A DNA stretch of 42,817 nucleotides from Actinomycetota bacterium (GTDB lineage: Bacteria > Actinomycetota > Actinomycetes > Actinomycetales > Microbacteriaceae): positions 1-42,817 of the forward strand of contig WLDG01000009.1 of assembly GCA_009704945.1 (NCBI GenBank). The letters are read 5' to 3'. The position numbers and the translations under genes were made by a program. This document shows positions 27,843 to 36,180 of this stretch, in pieces. Below the pieces are notes generated by a model. The model was not told the origin of the DNA. It made no database searches and saw only the letters and a list, made by a program, of their open reading frames with translations. Each line of letters opens with the position of its first letter. Position 1 is the stretch's first letter.

Positions 27843-27875
27843 GTCACACCACCTAATACACTCAAACCAACCAAA
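27843..27875. promoter_or_regulatory. 33-bp divergent promoter of phrB and tdk
   Basis: On the minus strand TAGGTG (27855-27850) ends 7 bases before the phrB TTG. On the plus strand TAATAC (27854-27859) could serve tdk, giving a leader of about 10 nt without a ribosome site. The two -10 candidates share bases 27854-27855, so the two promoters would exclude each other. Tentative. Confidence 0.4.
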
Positions 27876-28472
27876 ATGAGCAAACTTTACTTCCGCTTCG
27901 GCGCCATGAATTCAGGCAAGAGCACTGCCTTACTGCAGGCTGCCTTCAACTATGAAGAACGCGGCCAATATGTGCTGCTTGCTAAGCCAGCGGTTGACTA
28001 TAAGGGAGATAGAAACATAGTTTCCCGCCTAGGGGTTTCTCGAGAGGTTGATTTCTTAATCAGACCAGAAGACAACCTCAGGGATCTATTCACTGAGCAA
28101 AGCGCAGAGTCAGAAAGTAAGACTGGGCAGCAAGTGGCGTGCCTATTATTAGATGAAACTCAGTTTCTTACTGAGGCTCAGGTCGATCAGGCGCTAGAAG
28201 TTGCTGTATTAGATCGAGTCCCAGTCCTTGCCTATGGAATCAGAACTGATTTTCAAACCAAGGCCTTTCCAGGATCGAGAAGACTTCTGGAGATTGCCCA
28301 TAGCCTCGAAGAGCTAAAGACTATCTGCCGCTGTGGAAAGAAAGCAATGTTCAACGGAAGACTTGTCAATGGAAAATTTGTCTTCTCTGGCGAACAAGTT
28401 GCCATCGACGGCGACAAGGTGACCTATGAATCTCTATGTCCTGCTTGTTATTTGGCAAAGAAGCCAGCCTAA
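27876..28472 (+). CDS. tdk: thymidine kinase
   Basis: Phosphorylates thymidine to dTMP in pyrimidine salvage. From ATG 27876 it has 198 residues, with the P-loop GAMNSGKST, the Walker B-like LLLDETQFLTEAQ with the catalytic glutamate, and a C-terminal zinc site using CRCGKKA and CPACYLAKK. The ATG at 27876 is chosen because MSKLYFRFGAMNSGKST is the family start; a frame open to 27837 adds an unrelated stretch. Its TAA overlaps the TAG of the convergent P-type ATPase gene (CTAA at 28469-28472). Confidence 0.95.
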   Translation: MSKLYFRFGAMNSGKSTALLQAAFNYEERGQYVLLAKPAVDYKGDRNIVSRLGVSREVDFLIRPEDNLRDLFTEQSAESESKTGQQVACLLLDETQFLTEAQVDQALEVAVLDRVPVLAYGIRTDFQTKAFPGSRRLLEIAHSLEELKTICRCGKKAMFNGRLVNGKFVFSGEQVAIDGDKVTYESLCPACYLAKKPA

Positions 28473-30889
28473 TTCGGTGTACTCGTTATGAGTTTTCTTC
28501 GCTTGCTGAACTTATAAACTTCAAACCAAATCGGCGCCGGCAGTGCGCAGACCAAAATCACTAAAATTTCGCTAACGCCCAGCACACTTAGGTTGAAAGC
28601 CGCTCTAATTTGCGGAACGGAAAACATAATCAGCATAAAGACCAGCCCTGCAGAAAAAATTGTGATAGCTAGTCGATTAACCCTTCCGGACATAAGCTCA
28701 ACAATGCTGGCTGTGCTGGAGCGATTGGTAAGCATCAAAAGTAGGTTGCCCAGAAGGATGGTGCCAAACGTCACCGATCTCACCTCGTCATCAGAAGAAC
28801 CAAGTGAAAGAGAGAACAGAAAACTAGTCAAAGCTCCGGCAAAAAGAATTAGGCCCTGTGCCGCCGCCAGTTTGATTACAGACCTCGAAACCATTCGCTC
28901 TCCGATTGACCTTGGTGGTTTGAGCATCTGATCTTTAGTTGACTTTTCAGCCTCATAAACCAATGAGGCAGACGGGTCGATAATGATTTCCAATATTGCG
29001 ATTTGGATAGGCAATAGAACCAAGGGCCAGACTGGCGATGCAATTGGAACAAGTGCCATTCCAAAAATTGGAACGTGAATTGCAATCACGTAGGACGCGG
29101 CTTTGCGCAGATTACTGAAGATTCGCCGGCCTGCCCTCACCCCTTCGGTGATTGATAGGAAGCTGTCATCCGCAATCACCAGGTCAGCTGCTTCTCGGGC
29201 AACTTCTGAACCCCGCTTACCCATGGCAATGCCAACGTTCGCAGCCTTCAGGGCCGGAGAGTCATTTACGCCATCACCCGTCATTGCAACAATTTCACCT
29301 TGACGCTGAAGCTCTTTGATTATCATCAATTTTTGGTGTGGTCTGACTCGGCTAAAGACACTTTGCGTGCGAACCGCCTGCTCAAGCTCACCCGACGAAA
29401 GTTGCTCTAGCGTTTCACCGCTGAGTGACTTTTCACTGGAGAGAAGGCCGACTTCCCTTCCTATAGCCTCGGCTGTTTGAGAATAGTCACCTGTGATTAT
29501 TACGGTTCTGACGCCAGCTCTACTTAGCTCAGTGATTGCCTGATCGACACCCTTCCTAATCGGATCTTTCATGGCTGCGAGCCCGACAAATTCAAAGTTA
29601 AGGCCTAGTGCATTTTTTGCGTCAAGAATTGCCTCCGAAGCAGAAGCCTTAGCTACTCCCAAGATCCTCAAACCCTGACTCGCGCCCTCATCAAGCTGAT
29701 GAAGGATCTCTGTTTTTTGAGGTTCCGCTACTTTACAGAGTTCAACAACTCGTTCGGGAGCACCCTTGATGGCCGCTATTAGGTTCCCTGAAGGTTCTCG
29801 CCAAATCTGACAAAAAAATGGATGCTCATCGGCAAGAGGAAACTCCCGGACCATGGTTAGGTCTGAATCAATGCTCGCTGCTTTGAGAAAAGCCTTATCT
29901 ATTGGGTCAAAGGAGTCTGGGATGGACGCCATAGCCCCAAATCGCAGTGTTTGAGGGTCTTTGGTAACAAGAGTCATTTCGTTTTCAGTGATTGTTCCTG
30001 TTTTGTCAACACATAGAACAGTGATCTGTCCGAGCATCTCTATAGCAGGGTTGCTTCTCACAATCACTCCGGCCTTAGCCATTCGCCAAGCACCAAGCCC
30101 CAGGAAAATTGTCAAGACAATTGGTAACTCTTCAGGCAGAAGAGCCATCGCTGCAGCAATTCCAGCTAGTGAGCCGACCAGCCAATCGCCCCTAGTCAGG
30201 GCATATACAACACTCACCGTGACTGCTGTTGCGATTGCCACAATCGCAACCACTTGCACGATTGAATCAACCTCTCGCTGCAAAACTGTTCGCTTCTCAA
30301 CTCCGACTAGCCACTTTCCTAGCTGTCCAAGTTGGCTAGCCAGACCTACGGCATTAACTTTTCCAACGGCGTGACCTCTAACGATCAGGCTGCCTGAGAT
30401 GGCTAAGTCACCCTTCGCTTTTTCAACTGCGACTGATTCCCCGGTCAGAATTGATTCATCAATAGTCAGGCTTGATGACTCCAAAATCAGGCAATCTGCA
30501 GGAACTCGATCTCCTTCCTTAAGAAGAATCAAGTCGTCCAAAACAAGGTCTTGACTCGGAACTTGTATCAATTCCCCACCGCGATATACAGAGGCCTTGG
30601 GGGTAGATAGGAGTCGGAGGGCTGCTAAGGCTTTGTCAGTTCGCCTAACTTGAAAAAGTGCAATCCCAATAACAAATGTCACACTGATTAGCAAGGCAAT
30701 AGCTTCGACAATGTCACCGAGCGCCAGGCTGAGCAAAGCTGCGATTAGCAACAGAGCCATCATTGGCTCTTTTAGGACACCTAAAAGTTGCTTGCTGAGA
30801 CTTCTCGAGGTGTCTACCGGAAGGCTGTTCTTGCCGCCGCTCAGAGTGCGCTCGACAACCTCAGCCTCAGACAACCCTTGCCACTGCAT
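28469..30889 (-). CDS. cation-translocating P-type ATPase, substrate unknown
   Basis: About 806 residues from ATG 30889 (a TTG at 30895 is an alternative start). It has the cation-ATPase N-terminal segment (GLSEAEVVERTLSGG), TGES actuator loop (ILTGESVAVEKA), TM4 motif PEELP, phosphorylation site DKTGTIT, nucleotide-site KGAPERV and hinge TGDGVNDSPALKAA, with about ten membrane helices. PEELP and lack of heavy-metal-binding domains place it among P2-like pumps. TM6 reads LEIIIDPSASLVYEAE where Ca2+ pumps have NxxxD, so calcium specificity cannot be assumed. The nucleotide domain is short. It follows the BASS transporter by about 31 bp on the same strand; TAACGT at 30906-30901 may be an internal promoter. 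Confidence 0.88.
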   Translation of the reverse strand: MQWQGLSEAEVVERTLSGGKNSLPVDTSRSLSKQLLGVLKEPMMALLLIAALLSLALGDIVEAIALLISVTFVIGIALFQVRRTDKALAALRLLSTPKASVYRGGELIQVPSQDLVLDDLILLKEGDRVPADCLILESSSLTIDESILTGESVAVEKAKGDLAISGSLIVRGHAVGKVNAVGLASQLGQLGKWLVGVEKRTVLQREVDSIVQVVAIVAIATAVTVSVVYALTRGDWLVGSLAGIAAAMALLPEELPIVLTIFLGLGAWRMAKAGVIVRSNPAIEMLGQITVLCVDKTGTITENEMTLVTKDPQTLRFGAMASIPDSFDPIDKAFLKAASIDSDLTMVREFPLADEHPFFCQIWREPSGNLIAAIKGAPERVVELCKVAEPQKTEILHQLDEGASQGLRILGVAKASASEAILDAKNALGLNFEFVGLAAMKDPIRKGVDQAITELSRAGVRTVIITGDYSQTAEAIGREVGLLSSEKSLSGETLEQLSSGELEQAVRTQSVFSRVRPHQKLMIIKELQRQGEIVAMTGDGVNDSPALKAANVGIAMGKRGSEVAREAADLVIADDSFLSITEGVRAGRRIFSNLRKAASYVIAIHVPIFGMALVPIASPVWPLVLLPIQIAILEIIIDPSASLVYEAEKSTKDQMLKPPRSIGERMVSRSVIKLAAAQGLILFAGALTSFLFSLSLGSSDDEVRSVTFGTILLGNLLLMLTNRSSTASIVELMSGRVNRLAITIFSAGLVFMLIMFSVPQIRAAFNLSVLGVSEILVILVCALPAPIWFEVYKFSKRRKLITSTPN

Positions 30890-30920
30890 AAGCAAAGACT
30901 ACGTTAGATAAGCGCTCAAT

Positions 30921-31883
30921 CTAGAGGAGGTTTGGAATCTTCTGTTCCGCTGCTATGTTCGCTCGCCTGAACACGAGGGTTACAAGCGTTGAGATAATCA
31001 CAATGAATAACGAATACAGAGCTGGAACCAGAAGAATCTGATCCACACCTGGGTTATCAATGTATACGGCAACAATCACGGCTATTGCGAGCGGACCATT
31101 GTTTATGCCTGTTTCTAACGCAATTGTCCTTGCATTCATCGGATGCAGGCGCAGAAGCTTGGAGAAGTAGTAGGCAACTATGATTCCAACCAAACCTAAC
31201 CCAATAGCTACTACATAAGTTGGCCACTCGGTCGTGAGCAAAAGTTCCCAGTTTCTTGGGACCCAAATCGCAATCAGGAAAGGAATAAATAGAAGACCAA
31301 AAACTCCGCCCATCAGCTCTAAAACAGCACCAATGTTAGAGCTCAGCTTTCGGATTAACATTCCCAAGCCAACAGGAATAATTAAGCCAATGATGACTAT
31401 TGCAAGCTCTCTAAACTCAATGCTTAATGATTCGTCCAGGCCTAGAAGTCGCGAGTACACAAACAGAGCTGCAGGTGTCATTATGAAAGCCCACAGGGTG
31501 GAGTTGACTGTCATCACTACGCTCAAGGCCAAGTTTCCCTTGGAGAAGTATGTGAAAAGGTTCGAAGTGGTTCCGGCTGGCACGCTGCCCATGATCAAGG
31601 CGCCTAGCGCGACCAAAATCACTCCCTCTGTCGAAGAGAACGGAAACAGAACCGTCACAATCAGCACATATGCGGTTAGAGGCATTATGCCGAATTGTGT
31701 AACCCATCCGATGACCACTCCCCACGGACGGCGCAAGGCCAGACCAAAGTCCTTGGGAGTCAGCCCGGCACCAAGACCAAACATGATGATGAGAATAAAA
31801 ATACGCAACAGAGTCTGTTCGAACTCATTTACGACGGTTGCTTGGTTAGCTACCTCTTCGGTAAGAATCCTTAGTGCGCGCAT
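30921..31883 (-). CDS. BASS/SBF family transporter (bile acid:sodium symporter-like)
   Basis: A 320-residue membrane protein with about nine or ten helices. The family signature region MGSVPAGTTSNLFTYFSKGN and the second crossover LETGINNGPLAIAVIV are both visible. Bacterial members move organic anions with sodium; bile acids are unlikely substrates here. ATG 31883 lies 2 bp after the fadD stop, with AAAGGAG inside the end of fadD, so it is co-transcribed with the acyl-CoA ligase. That pairing suggests an imported carboxylate that is then activated, but this is inference only. Confidence 0.85.
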   Translation of the reverse strand: MRALRILTEEVANQATVVNEFEQTLLRIFILIIMFGLGAGLTPKDFGLALRRPWGVVIGWVTQFGIMPLTAYVLIVTVLFPFSSTEGVILVALGALIMGSVPAGTTSNLFTYFSKGNLALSVVMTVNSTLWAFIMTPAALFVYSRLLGLDESLSIEFRELAIVIIGLIIPVGLGMLIRKLSSNIGAVLELMGGVFGLLFIPFLIAIWVPRNWELLLTTEWPTYVVAIGLGLVGIIVAYYFSKLLRLHPMNARTIALETGINNGPLAIAVIVAVYIDNPGVDQILLVPALYSLFIVIISTLVTLVFRRANIAAEQKIPNLL

Positions 31884-31885
31884 CT

Positions 31886-33622
31886 CTATGCTCCTTTACT
31901 TGCGTTGTTGCCAGACGAATTTAAAGACATTGCTTCGTCACGGAGTGTGCGACGAAGGATTTTGCCAATTGGGCTCTTTGGAAGTTCGTCAACAAAAATG
32001 ACATCTTGCGGAATCTTGTAGGCAGCCAAATTGGTGCGGCAGAGTGCGACGATTGCCTCTTTGGTTGGGGCCGGTAGGCCGGCCTTCACATAGGCCTGAA
32101 CACGCTCACCGGTCTTTTCGTCTGGCACTCCAATCACACCGACTTCCAAAACTCCAGGAACGGCAGCAATCTGCTCTTCAATTTCATTTGGATAGACGTT
32201 GAAGCCGCTAACCAAAATCATGTCTTTCTTTCGATCAACGATTGTGAAGTAACCATCAGCATCCATTTGCGCAATGTCGCCTGTGTAGAACCAGCCGTCC
32301 TTTAGTGACTTAGCTGTCTCTTCTGGCTTCTGCCAGTAACCAAGCATTATCTGAGGCCCACGGGCGACAATTTCACCTGCTACACCCACTGCAACGTCTT
32401 TCCCGTTTTCATCAACACACTTGACCTCTGTCGATGGAACAGGAATACCAATAGTTCCGTCTTTAGCCAAGCCTGTTAGAAGATTGAACGTTAGAACTGG
32501 CGAGGTTTCGGTCAGACCATATCCTTCGACAATTGGAGTGCCAGTTAGCTCGCGCCAGCGCTCAGCAACAGATGCCTGTAGAGCCATTCCTCCAGCGGCT
32601 GATGCGTGGAGGTGTTTTGGTGGCGCATCTTGAAACCAGCGCTCATTGAGAAGCGCATTGAATAGCGTGTTCACACCGCTTAGCCAAGTTATTTTGTAGT
32701 TATCAAAGGCCCTCCTGAGATTGCTTGGAGGTCTCGGCGACGGGATGAGTATGTTTCTGGCTCCGTTGTAGTAGAAACCAAGCAGATTTACAGTGAAGGC
32801 AAAAATGTGGTACAGCGGCAGGGCTGTTAGCACGATTTCTTTGCCTGCTCGCATTCCATCACCACAGTGAGCAATCATCTGAAGGGTGTTGGTGACCAAA
32901 TTGCCATGGCTCAGCATTGCACCCTTTGAAACTCCTGTTGTTCCACCGGTGTACTGAAGGGCAGCCAGGCTTTCACTCTTGACTGAAGCTGTGTAGCCAA
33001 GAACTTTCTCCTTTGAGAGCTTGGCCTTTCCGCTGGCTAGCGCAGCCGAGAATCTAGTGTGCTCCACTTGAATCTTTGGAAGGCTTCTTTGCCAGTACTT
33101 TTGAACAATTCTGACCACACCACCGACCACAGATGGGAAGAACTCTGAGATCTTTACGGTCACAACATTCTTAACGTTGGTTTTGGCAAGAACAGCGGGA
33201 AGACGATCCGCAAACATGTCGATGACCACCAAGGTGGTGGCGCCTGAATCACTGAATTGATGAATCATCTCATTGGCGGTGTAAAGAGGGTTTGTGTTGA
33301 CTAGCACACAACCAGCTTTAAAAATGCCGAAGGCAACAATTGGGTAGCTGAGACAGTTTGGCATTTGCACAGCCACTCGATCTCCGGCAACTAGGCCCAG
33401 ATCTTCGCGCAGGTAGCTAGCAAACTGATCAGACAACTGATCAACCTGTGCATATGTCAAAGACCCGTTCATACCATTCGGCATGACCTGTGTGAAAGCA
33501 GTGGTTTTCTCGTACTGCGCAGCAGCAGTTCTCAGCAGCTCTGGCAAATTTGCAAATGAAACAGGTGGAAGTTGTTTTGGTACATCACTTGGATAGTGAG
33601 CTAGCCACGGAGTGTTAGTCAT
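31886..33622 (-). CDS. fadD: long-chain fatty-acid CoA ligase
   Basis: Activates fatty acids to acyl-CoA through an acyl-adenylate. From ATG 33622 it has 578 residues; GGAAAGAG upstream and the N-terminus MTNTPWLAHYPSDVP support this start over an in-frame upstream codon at 33655. AMP-binding motifs are QYTGGTTGVSKGAMLSHGN, GYGLTETSP, YTGDIAQMDADGYFTIVDRK and, near the C-terminus, the catalytic lysine region PKSPIGKILRR. TATGAT at 33690-33685 may be its -10. It leads an apparent operon with the BASS transporter and P-type ATPase. Confidence 0.94.
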   Translation of the reverse strand: MTNTPWLAHYPSDVPKQLPPVSFANLPELLRTAAAQYEKTTAFTQVMPNGMNGSLTYAQVDQLSDQFASYLREDLGLVAGDRVAVQMPNCLSYPIVAFGIFKAGCVLVNTNPLYTANEMIHQFSDSGATTLVVIDMFADRLPAVLAKTNVKNVVTVKISEFFPSVVGGVVRIVQKYWQRSLPKIQVEHTRFSAALASGKAKLSKEKVLGYTASVKSESLAALQYTGGTTGVSKGAMLSHGNLVTNTLQMIAHCGDGMRAGKEIVLTALPLYHIFAFTVNLLGFYYNGARNILIPSPRPPSNLRRAFDNYKITWLSGVNTLFNALLNERWFQDAPPKHLHASAAGGMALQASVAERWRELTGTPIVEGYGLTETSPVLTFNLLTGLAKDGTIGIPVPSTEVKCVDENGKDVAVGVAGEIVARGPQIMLGYWQKPEETAKSLKDGWFYTGDIAQMDADGYFTIVDRKKDMILVSGFNVYPNEIEEQIAAVPGVLEVGVIGVPDEKTGERVQAYVKAGLPAPTKEAIVALCRTNLAAYKIPQDVIFVDELPKSPIGKILRRTLRDEAMSLNSSGNNASKGA

Positions 33623-33722
33623 CTTTGCTCTTTCCCGCAATCCCCAGCCTGGCAAAGATGCCGACGCTGGACTCTTTGGACATAATCATAACCACCTATT
33701 TCAGCTGGCACTCAGGTTAAGA

Positions 33723-33742
33723 AGGGCCTGATTTCAGGCCTT
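33723..33742 (-). terminator. hairpin at the end of the 33734 gene, weak terminator candidate
   Basis: GGCCTGA (33725-33731) pairs with TCAGGCC (33734-33740), extended by a G-U and an A-T pair. It spans the stop codon of the unrecognised gene. On the minus strand it is followed by CTTCTTAACC, a poor T tract, so termination would be weak. Confidence 0.3.
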
Positions 33743-34156
33743 CGCGGCACCAGAAGAGTTTTCCGTCGCCAGCTTTGGCCAATTTGGGTTTAGTGAGCTG
33801 AGTAGTTTGATATTCTCTTCTGCTGCCGGAATGATCCACCTGGCAAATGACTCGTTCTCAAACTCGAGAAGAAGAACTGGACGGCGTCTATAGACGACAG
33901 AGAAATCCTTGCCAAATCGGTGGCGCAAAGTTCCAAGCATTATGACAAAAGGGAAGCCAGTTCCAGGAGCTCGGATTCCGCGAAGAACTTTCGAGGTCCA
34001 GGGATCTTGATGCAATTCAACACTTTTCAGGTTCTTTACTCTGGCACTAGGTGCTCCAAGAAGTGCCCCAAGCATTTCAAGAGGCGAGAGTTTGTAGATC
34101 AGTTCTTTGTCCACAACCTGTAGCAACTCTTCTCCCAACAAAATGTCTAAGCCCAA
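33734..34156 (-). CDS. unrecognised protein, possibly PH-like fold
   Basis: I do not recognise a named family. From TTG 34156 it has 140 residues. A core of alternating strands is suggested by VKNLKSVELHQDPW, GIRAPGTGFPFVIMLGTLRH and FGKDFSVVYRRRPVLLLEFE, followed by an amphipathic helix (FARWIIPAAEENIKLLSSLN). This is the pattern of small PH-like domain proteins in actinobacteria, but that is a guess. No signal peptide or membrane helix. The start is uncertain: a GGGAGAAGAG tract inside the first ten codons could serve in-frame TTG or GTG starts at residues 11 or 15. Confidence 0.65.
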   Translation of the reverse strand: MGLDILLGEELLQVVDKELIYKLSPLEMLGALLGAPSARVKNLKSVELHQDPWTSKVLRGIRAPGTGFPFVIMLGTLRHRFGKDFSVVYRRRPVLLLEFENESFARWIIPAAEENIKLLSSLNPNWPKLATENSSGAAKA

Positions 34157-34224
34157 ACAGGGTCGTCTTTAGATACAGTTTAGGCAAGTACAGTCGACTT
34201 ATTGCTTAGATCTGTCGAAATTTT

Positions 34225-34458
34225 TCATTCACGGGCCTGGGCAAGCCCGGACAAATGAGCCAAGATGGATGCAGGGAGTTCACGGAGACACCGTCGCCAT
34301 CCATCCTGGCTAACTACCCATTGTCTGTAATGCTGCACGCAGCAGAGTTCAAGACGAACTTGGGGATACAAGTGCTCTGTGGTTCCGATGTCGCTCGAGT
34401 GAAGGTAGACGATGTTCTTCGAAAACACGACGTCTGGAGTATGCCCGGTTCGAGACAT
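34225..34458 (-). pseudogene. possible remnant of a sulfatase N-terminus
   Basis: On the minus strand an open frame of 77 codons begins MSRTGHTPDVVFSKNIVYLHSSDIG and then EHLYP. The segment NIVYLHSSDIG...LYP looks like the first strand and loop of sulfatases, where NIVxLHSHDxGxxxxPYG and a metal-binding Asp are usual. After that the reading is not sulfatase-like, and a second frame reads LARMDGDGV, which could be the later LAxDGV part after a frameshift. Nothing like the rest of a sulfatase (catalytic CxPSR, C-terminal half) is present before the next gene at 34156. The similarity is short and judged by eye; it may be chance. Confidence 0.3.
34258..34311. other. imperfect 14-bp inverted repeat with nested hairpin
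   Basis: AGCCAAGATGGATG (34258-34271) pairs with CATCCATCCTGGCT (34298-34311) with a single mismatch (A-C on the plus strand, a G-U wobble in a minus-strand RNA). The 26-base centre holds a second small hairpin, ACGG (34282-34285) with CCGT (34291-34294). Such nested pairing fits a structured RNA transcribed on the minus strand or a protein-binding palindrome. No known RNA family was recognised. Confidence 0.5.
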
Positions 34459-34661
34459 CTACTTTTTGTGAATAGGTAGGCTGCTAGGCATGGTGTTGGC
34501 CGCAGTCCATCACCCTGCTACCGTGCTCATTGGCTTCAATTTGGTGAAGTTTGAATTAGCTTGGAGAGAGCGTTTTCAGCGCGGCATCCGTGCCGCAGTG
34601 TTTCGGCCCAGACATTAGACGATATTCCGACTTTCTAGAAAAGATAATCACAGCCGAAGGG
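34459..34661. other. gene-poor stretch next to the CAT tRNA
   Basis: Together with 34157-34458 this makes a 505-bp gap without a convincing gene, large for this compact sequence. It holds a perfect 6-bp hairpin GCGGCA-TCCG-TGCCGC at 34581-34596 and a short plus-strand frame of 42 codons at 34490-34618 (MVLAAVHHPATVLIGF...) with no ribosome site and no recognisable relatives. It lies at the 3' side of the tRNA, a common place for past integrations, but I found no duplicated tRNA end. Confidence 0.4.
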
Positions 34662-34735
34662 TGGGGCGTGCGGGACTTGAACCCGCGACCGACGGATTAT
34701 GAGTCCGCTGCTCTAACCGGCTGAGCTAACGCCCC
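34662..34735 (-). tRNA. tRNA with CAT anticodon (elongator Met or Ile2)
   Basis: A 74-nt cloverleaf on the minus strand: acceptor GGGGCGT with ACGCCCC, D arm TAGCTCAGCCGGTTAGAGC, anticodon loop CTCATAA (CAT), T arm GCGGGTTCAAGTCCCGC, discriminator A. CCA is not encoded. It lacks initiator features (no mismatch at 1-72). Whether it is elongator Met or lysidine-modified Ile2 needs comparison with the other CAT tRNAs of the genome. Confidence 0.93.
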
Positions 34736-34764
34736 GTGCGACGGATACAGCCTATCGCCACGAA

Positions 34765-36180
34765 CTAATCCTCCGTACGGCGACGTAACTTCTTGGCTTG
34801 TCTTTGAATCTCACTTCTAAGGTCAGTCAGCTGGCCTCGAACTTCTTGCCTCATTTCAACAAGTCGCTCGCGAGCTTCCTGCCTAAATGCTTCAGCGCGT
34901 CCTCTTAGCGCAAGGGCATCTGCTCTCCACTCAACCAATTTGGAGCGCACAGACTCTGACAAACGACCAATCGGGGCCATGTAAGAAGGCTTGTTGTCGT
35001 CTGTTGTTGGGGTGGTCTCCCCTATGCCCAAATAGAGATCTTCAAAAATCTTGACAGTCCGAGTTATGTCATGAGCCTGAATTAGGTGGAGTGAGTTTTC
35101 ACTCAAGCGATTTAGTTCAGTCCTGTCAGCCGTCAGTATCCGGTTCAGTCGCTCGGCTAAGGCATCAACATCGCCTGGCGGAAAGAGATAACCGTTATCC
35201 CCATCATGCACCAGGTGCGGCAACGCCATCGCGTCTGCTCCTATAACGGGTCTTCCACTCGCCATCGCTTCCATGGTTGCGATTGACTGAAGCTCTGCAA
35301 TCGACGGCATTACAAAAACAGTTGAGCGTTCATATATTCCAGGAAGCTCTTCATCCTTCACATGACCAAGAAAACGGACTCGATCTGCAATGCCCAGGGA
35401 GATAGCTAGCTTCTTGAGTCGCTCCCTCTCCCCTCCATCGCCAACCAACTCGACTCTAAGCTTTGGATGCTGAGTTAGCTTGGCAACAGCTTTCAAAAGA
35501 ACATCAACCCGTTTTTCGTCGTCTAATCGACCAAGAAATAGAGCTACAGGTTCAGCATTCTGAACAGGTGAGTCATTCGCAAATCGGGAAGCATCTATGC
35601 CACAGCTAATTGCCAAGACTCCCGAAACTCCTGCCGCTTTCTCTAGCAACTCGGCGGCTCGCTTGGTTGGTGTGGTAACTGCATCCATTTTTCGTAAGAT
35701 TCTGCCGGCATCTGCCCAGACCACCTTCATGGCCCAGTTATGCATAAATTTTGGAAGCAACGAATAGCGAATTAAATTCTCGGGCATGATGTGGTTAGTA
35801 GCCAGAACCCTAACTCCAAGACGCTTCGCCGCTATGTTTGCAAACCTTCCGACCATTAGGTGAGATTGGATGTGCAAAGCAACTGGATCGACGTCGTCCA
35901 AAATCCTGCCAATTTTGCGTGTCATACCCCACGGCTCTGGCCAGCGTAAAGTCTTGTGTTGAGGCACGCGATGGCTTCGAAGTCGGTGAACAATCATGTT
36001 CACACCGTCATGCTCCTCGATTCGAGGCCCCTCCGAGGAATCAAAAGCAGGGGCAATGATGTGAACTTCATTTCCGTTCCTGACCAGGCCACCAGCTAAA
36101 CGCTCAGCAAATCGAGCTGCGCCATTTATGTCAGGTGCAAATGTGTCACAAGCCAAAACAACTCTAAGTGGTTTGGTCAT
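34765..36180 (-). CDS. GT4-family glycosyltransferase
   Basis: A 471-residue GT-B fold glycosyltransferase. The N-terminal acceptor half begins VVLACDTFAPDINGAARFAERLAGGL; the C-terminal nucleotide-sugar half has LFLGRLDDEKRVDVLL, VRFLGHVKDEELPGIY, and the E-x7-E region MPSIAELQSIATMEAMASGRP. It resembles lipid-linked mannosyl- or glucosyltransferases of actinobacteria, but donor and acceptor are unknown. Residues after about 400 form a charged helical tail (RAEAFRQEARERLVEMRQEV and onward) ending KKLRRRTED, which could bind the membrane or partners. Its ATG overlaps the stop of the NIPA-like gene (ATGA), so the two act as one unit. Confidence 0.88.
   Translation of the reverse strand: MTKPLRVVLACDTFAPDINGAARFAERLAGGLVRNGNEVHIIAPAFDSSEGPRIEEHDGVNMIVHRLRSHRVPQHKTLRWPEPWGMTRKIGRILDDVDPVALHIQSHLMVGRFANIAAKRLGVRVLATNHIMPENLIRYSLLPKFMHNWAMKVVWADAGRILRKMDAVTTPTKRAAELLEKAAGVSGVLAISCGIDASRFANDSPVQNAEPVALFLGRLDDEKRVDVLLKAVAKLTQHPKLRVELVGDGGERERLKKLAISLGIADRVRFLGHVKDEELPGIYERSTVFVMPSIAELQSIATMEAMASGRPVIGADAMALPHLVHDGDNGYLFPPGDVDALAERLNRILTADRTELNRLSENSLHLIQAHDITRTVKIFEDLYLGIGETTPTTDDNKPSYMAPIGRLSESVRSKLVEWRADALALRGRAEAFRQEARERLVEMRQEVRGQLTDLRSEIQRQAKKLRRRTED

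Noticed and set aside
31234-32001. 255-codon open frame on the plus strand
   Set aside because: Lies antisense to the BASS transporter and the end of fadD; its Ser/Thr/Arg-rich product has no domain pattern, while the minus-strand genes show clear motifs.
34255-34479. 74-codon plus-strand frame starting MSQDGCREFTE
   Set aside because: No ribosome site or promoter box, no recognisable family, and it overlaps the inverted repeat and the opposite-strand sulfatase-like frame.
34157-34661. tmRNA, SRP RNA or 6S-like RNA in the gap
   Set aside because: No tmRNA tRNA-like ends, no SRP GGAAG-type loop and no long continuous 6S-type hairpin found by eye.
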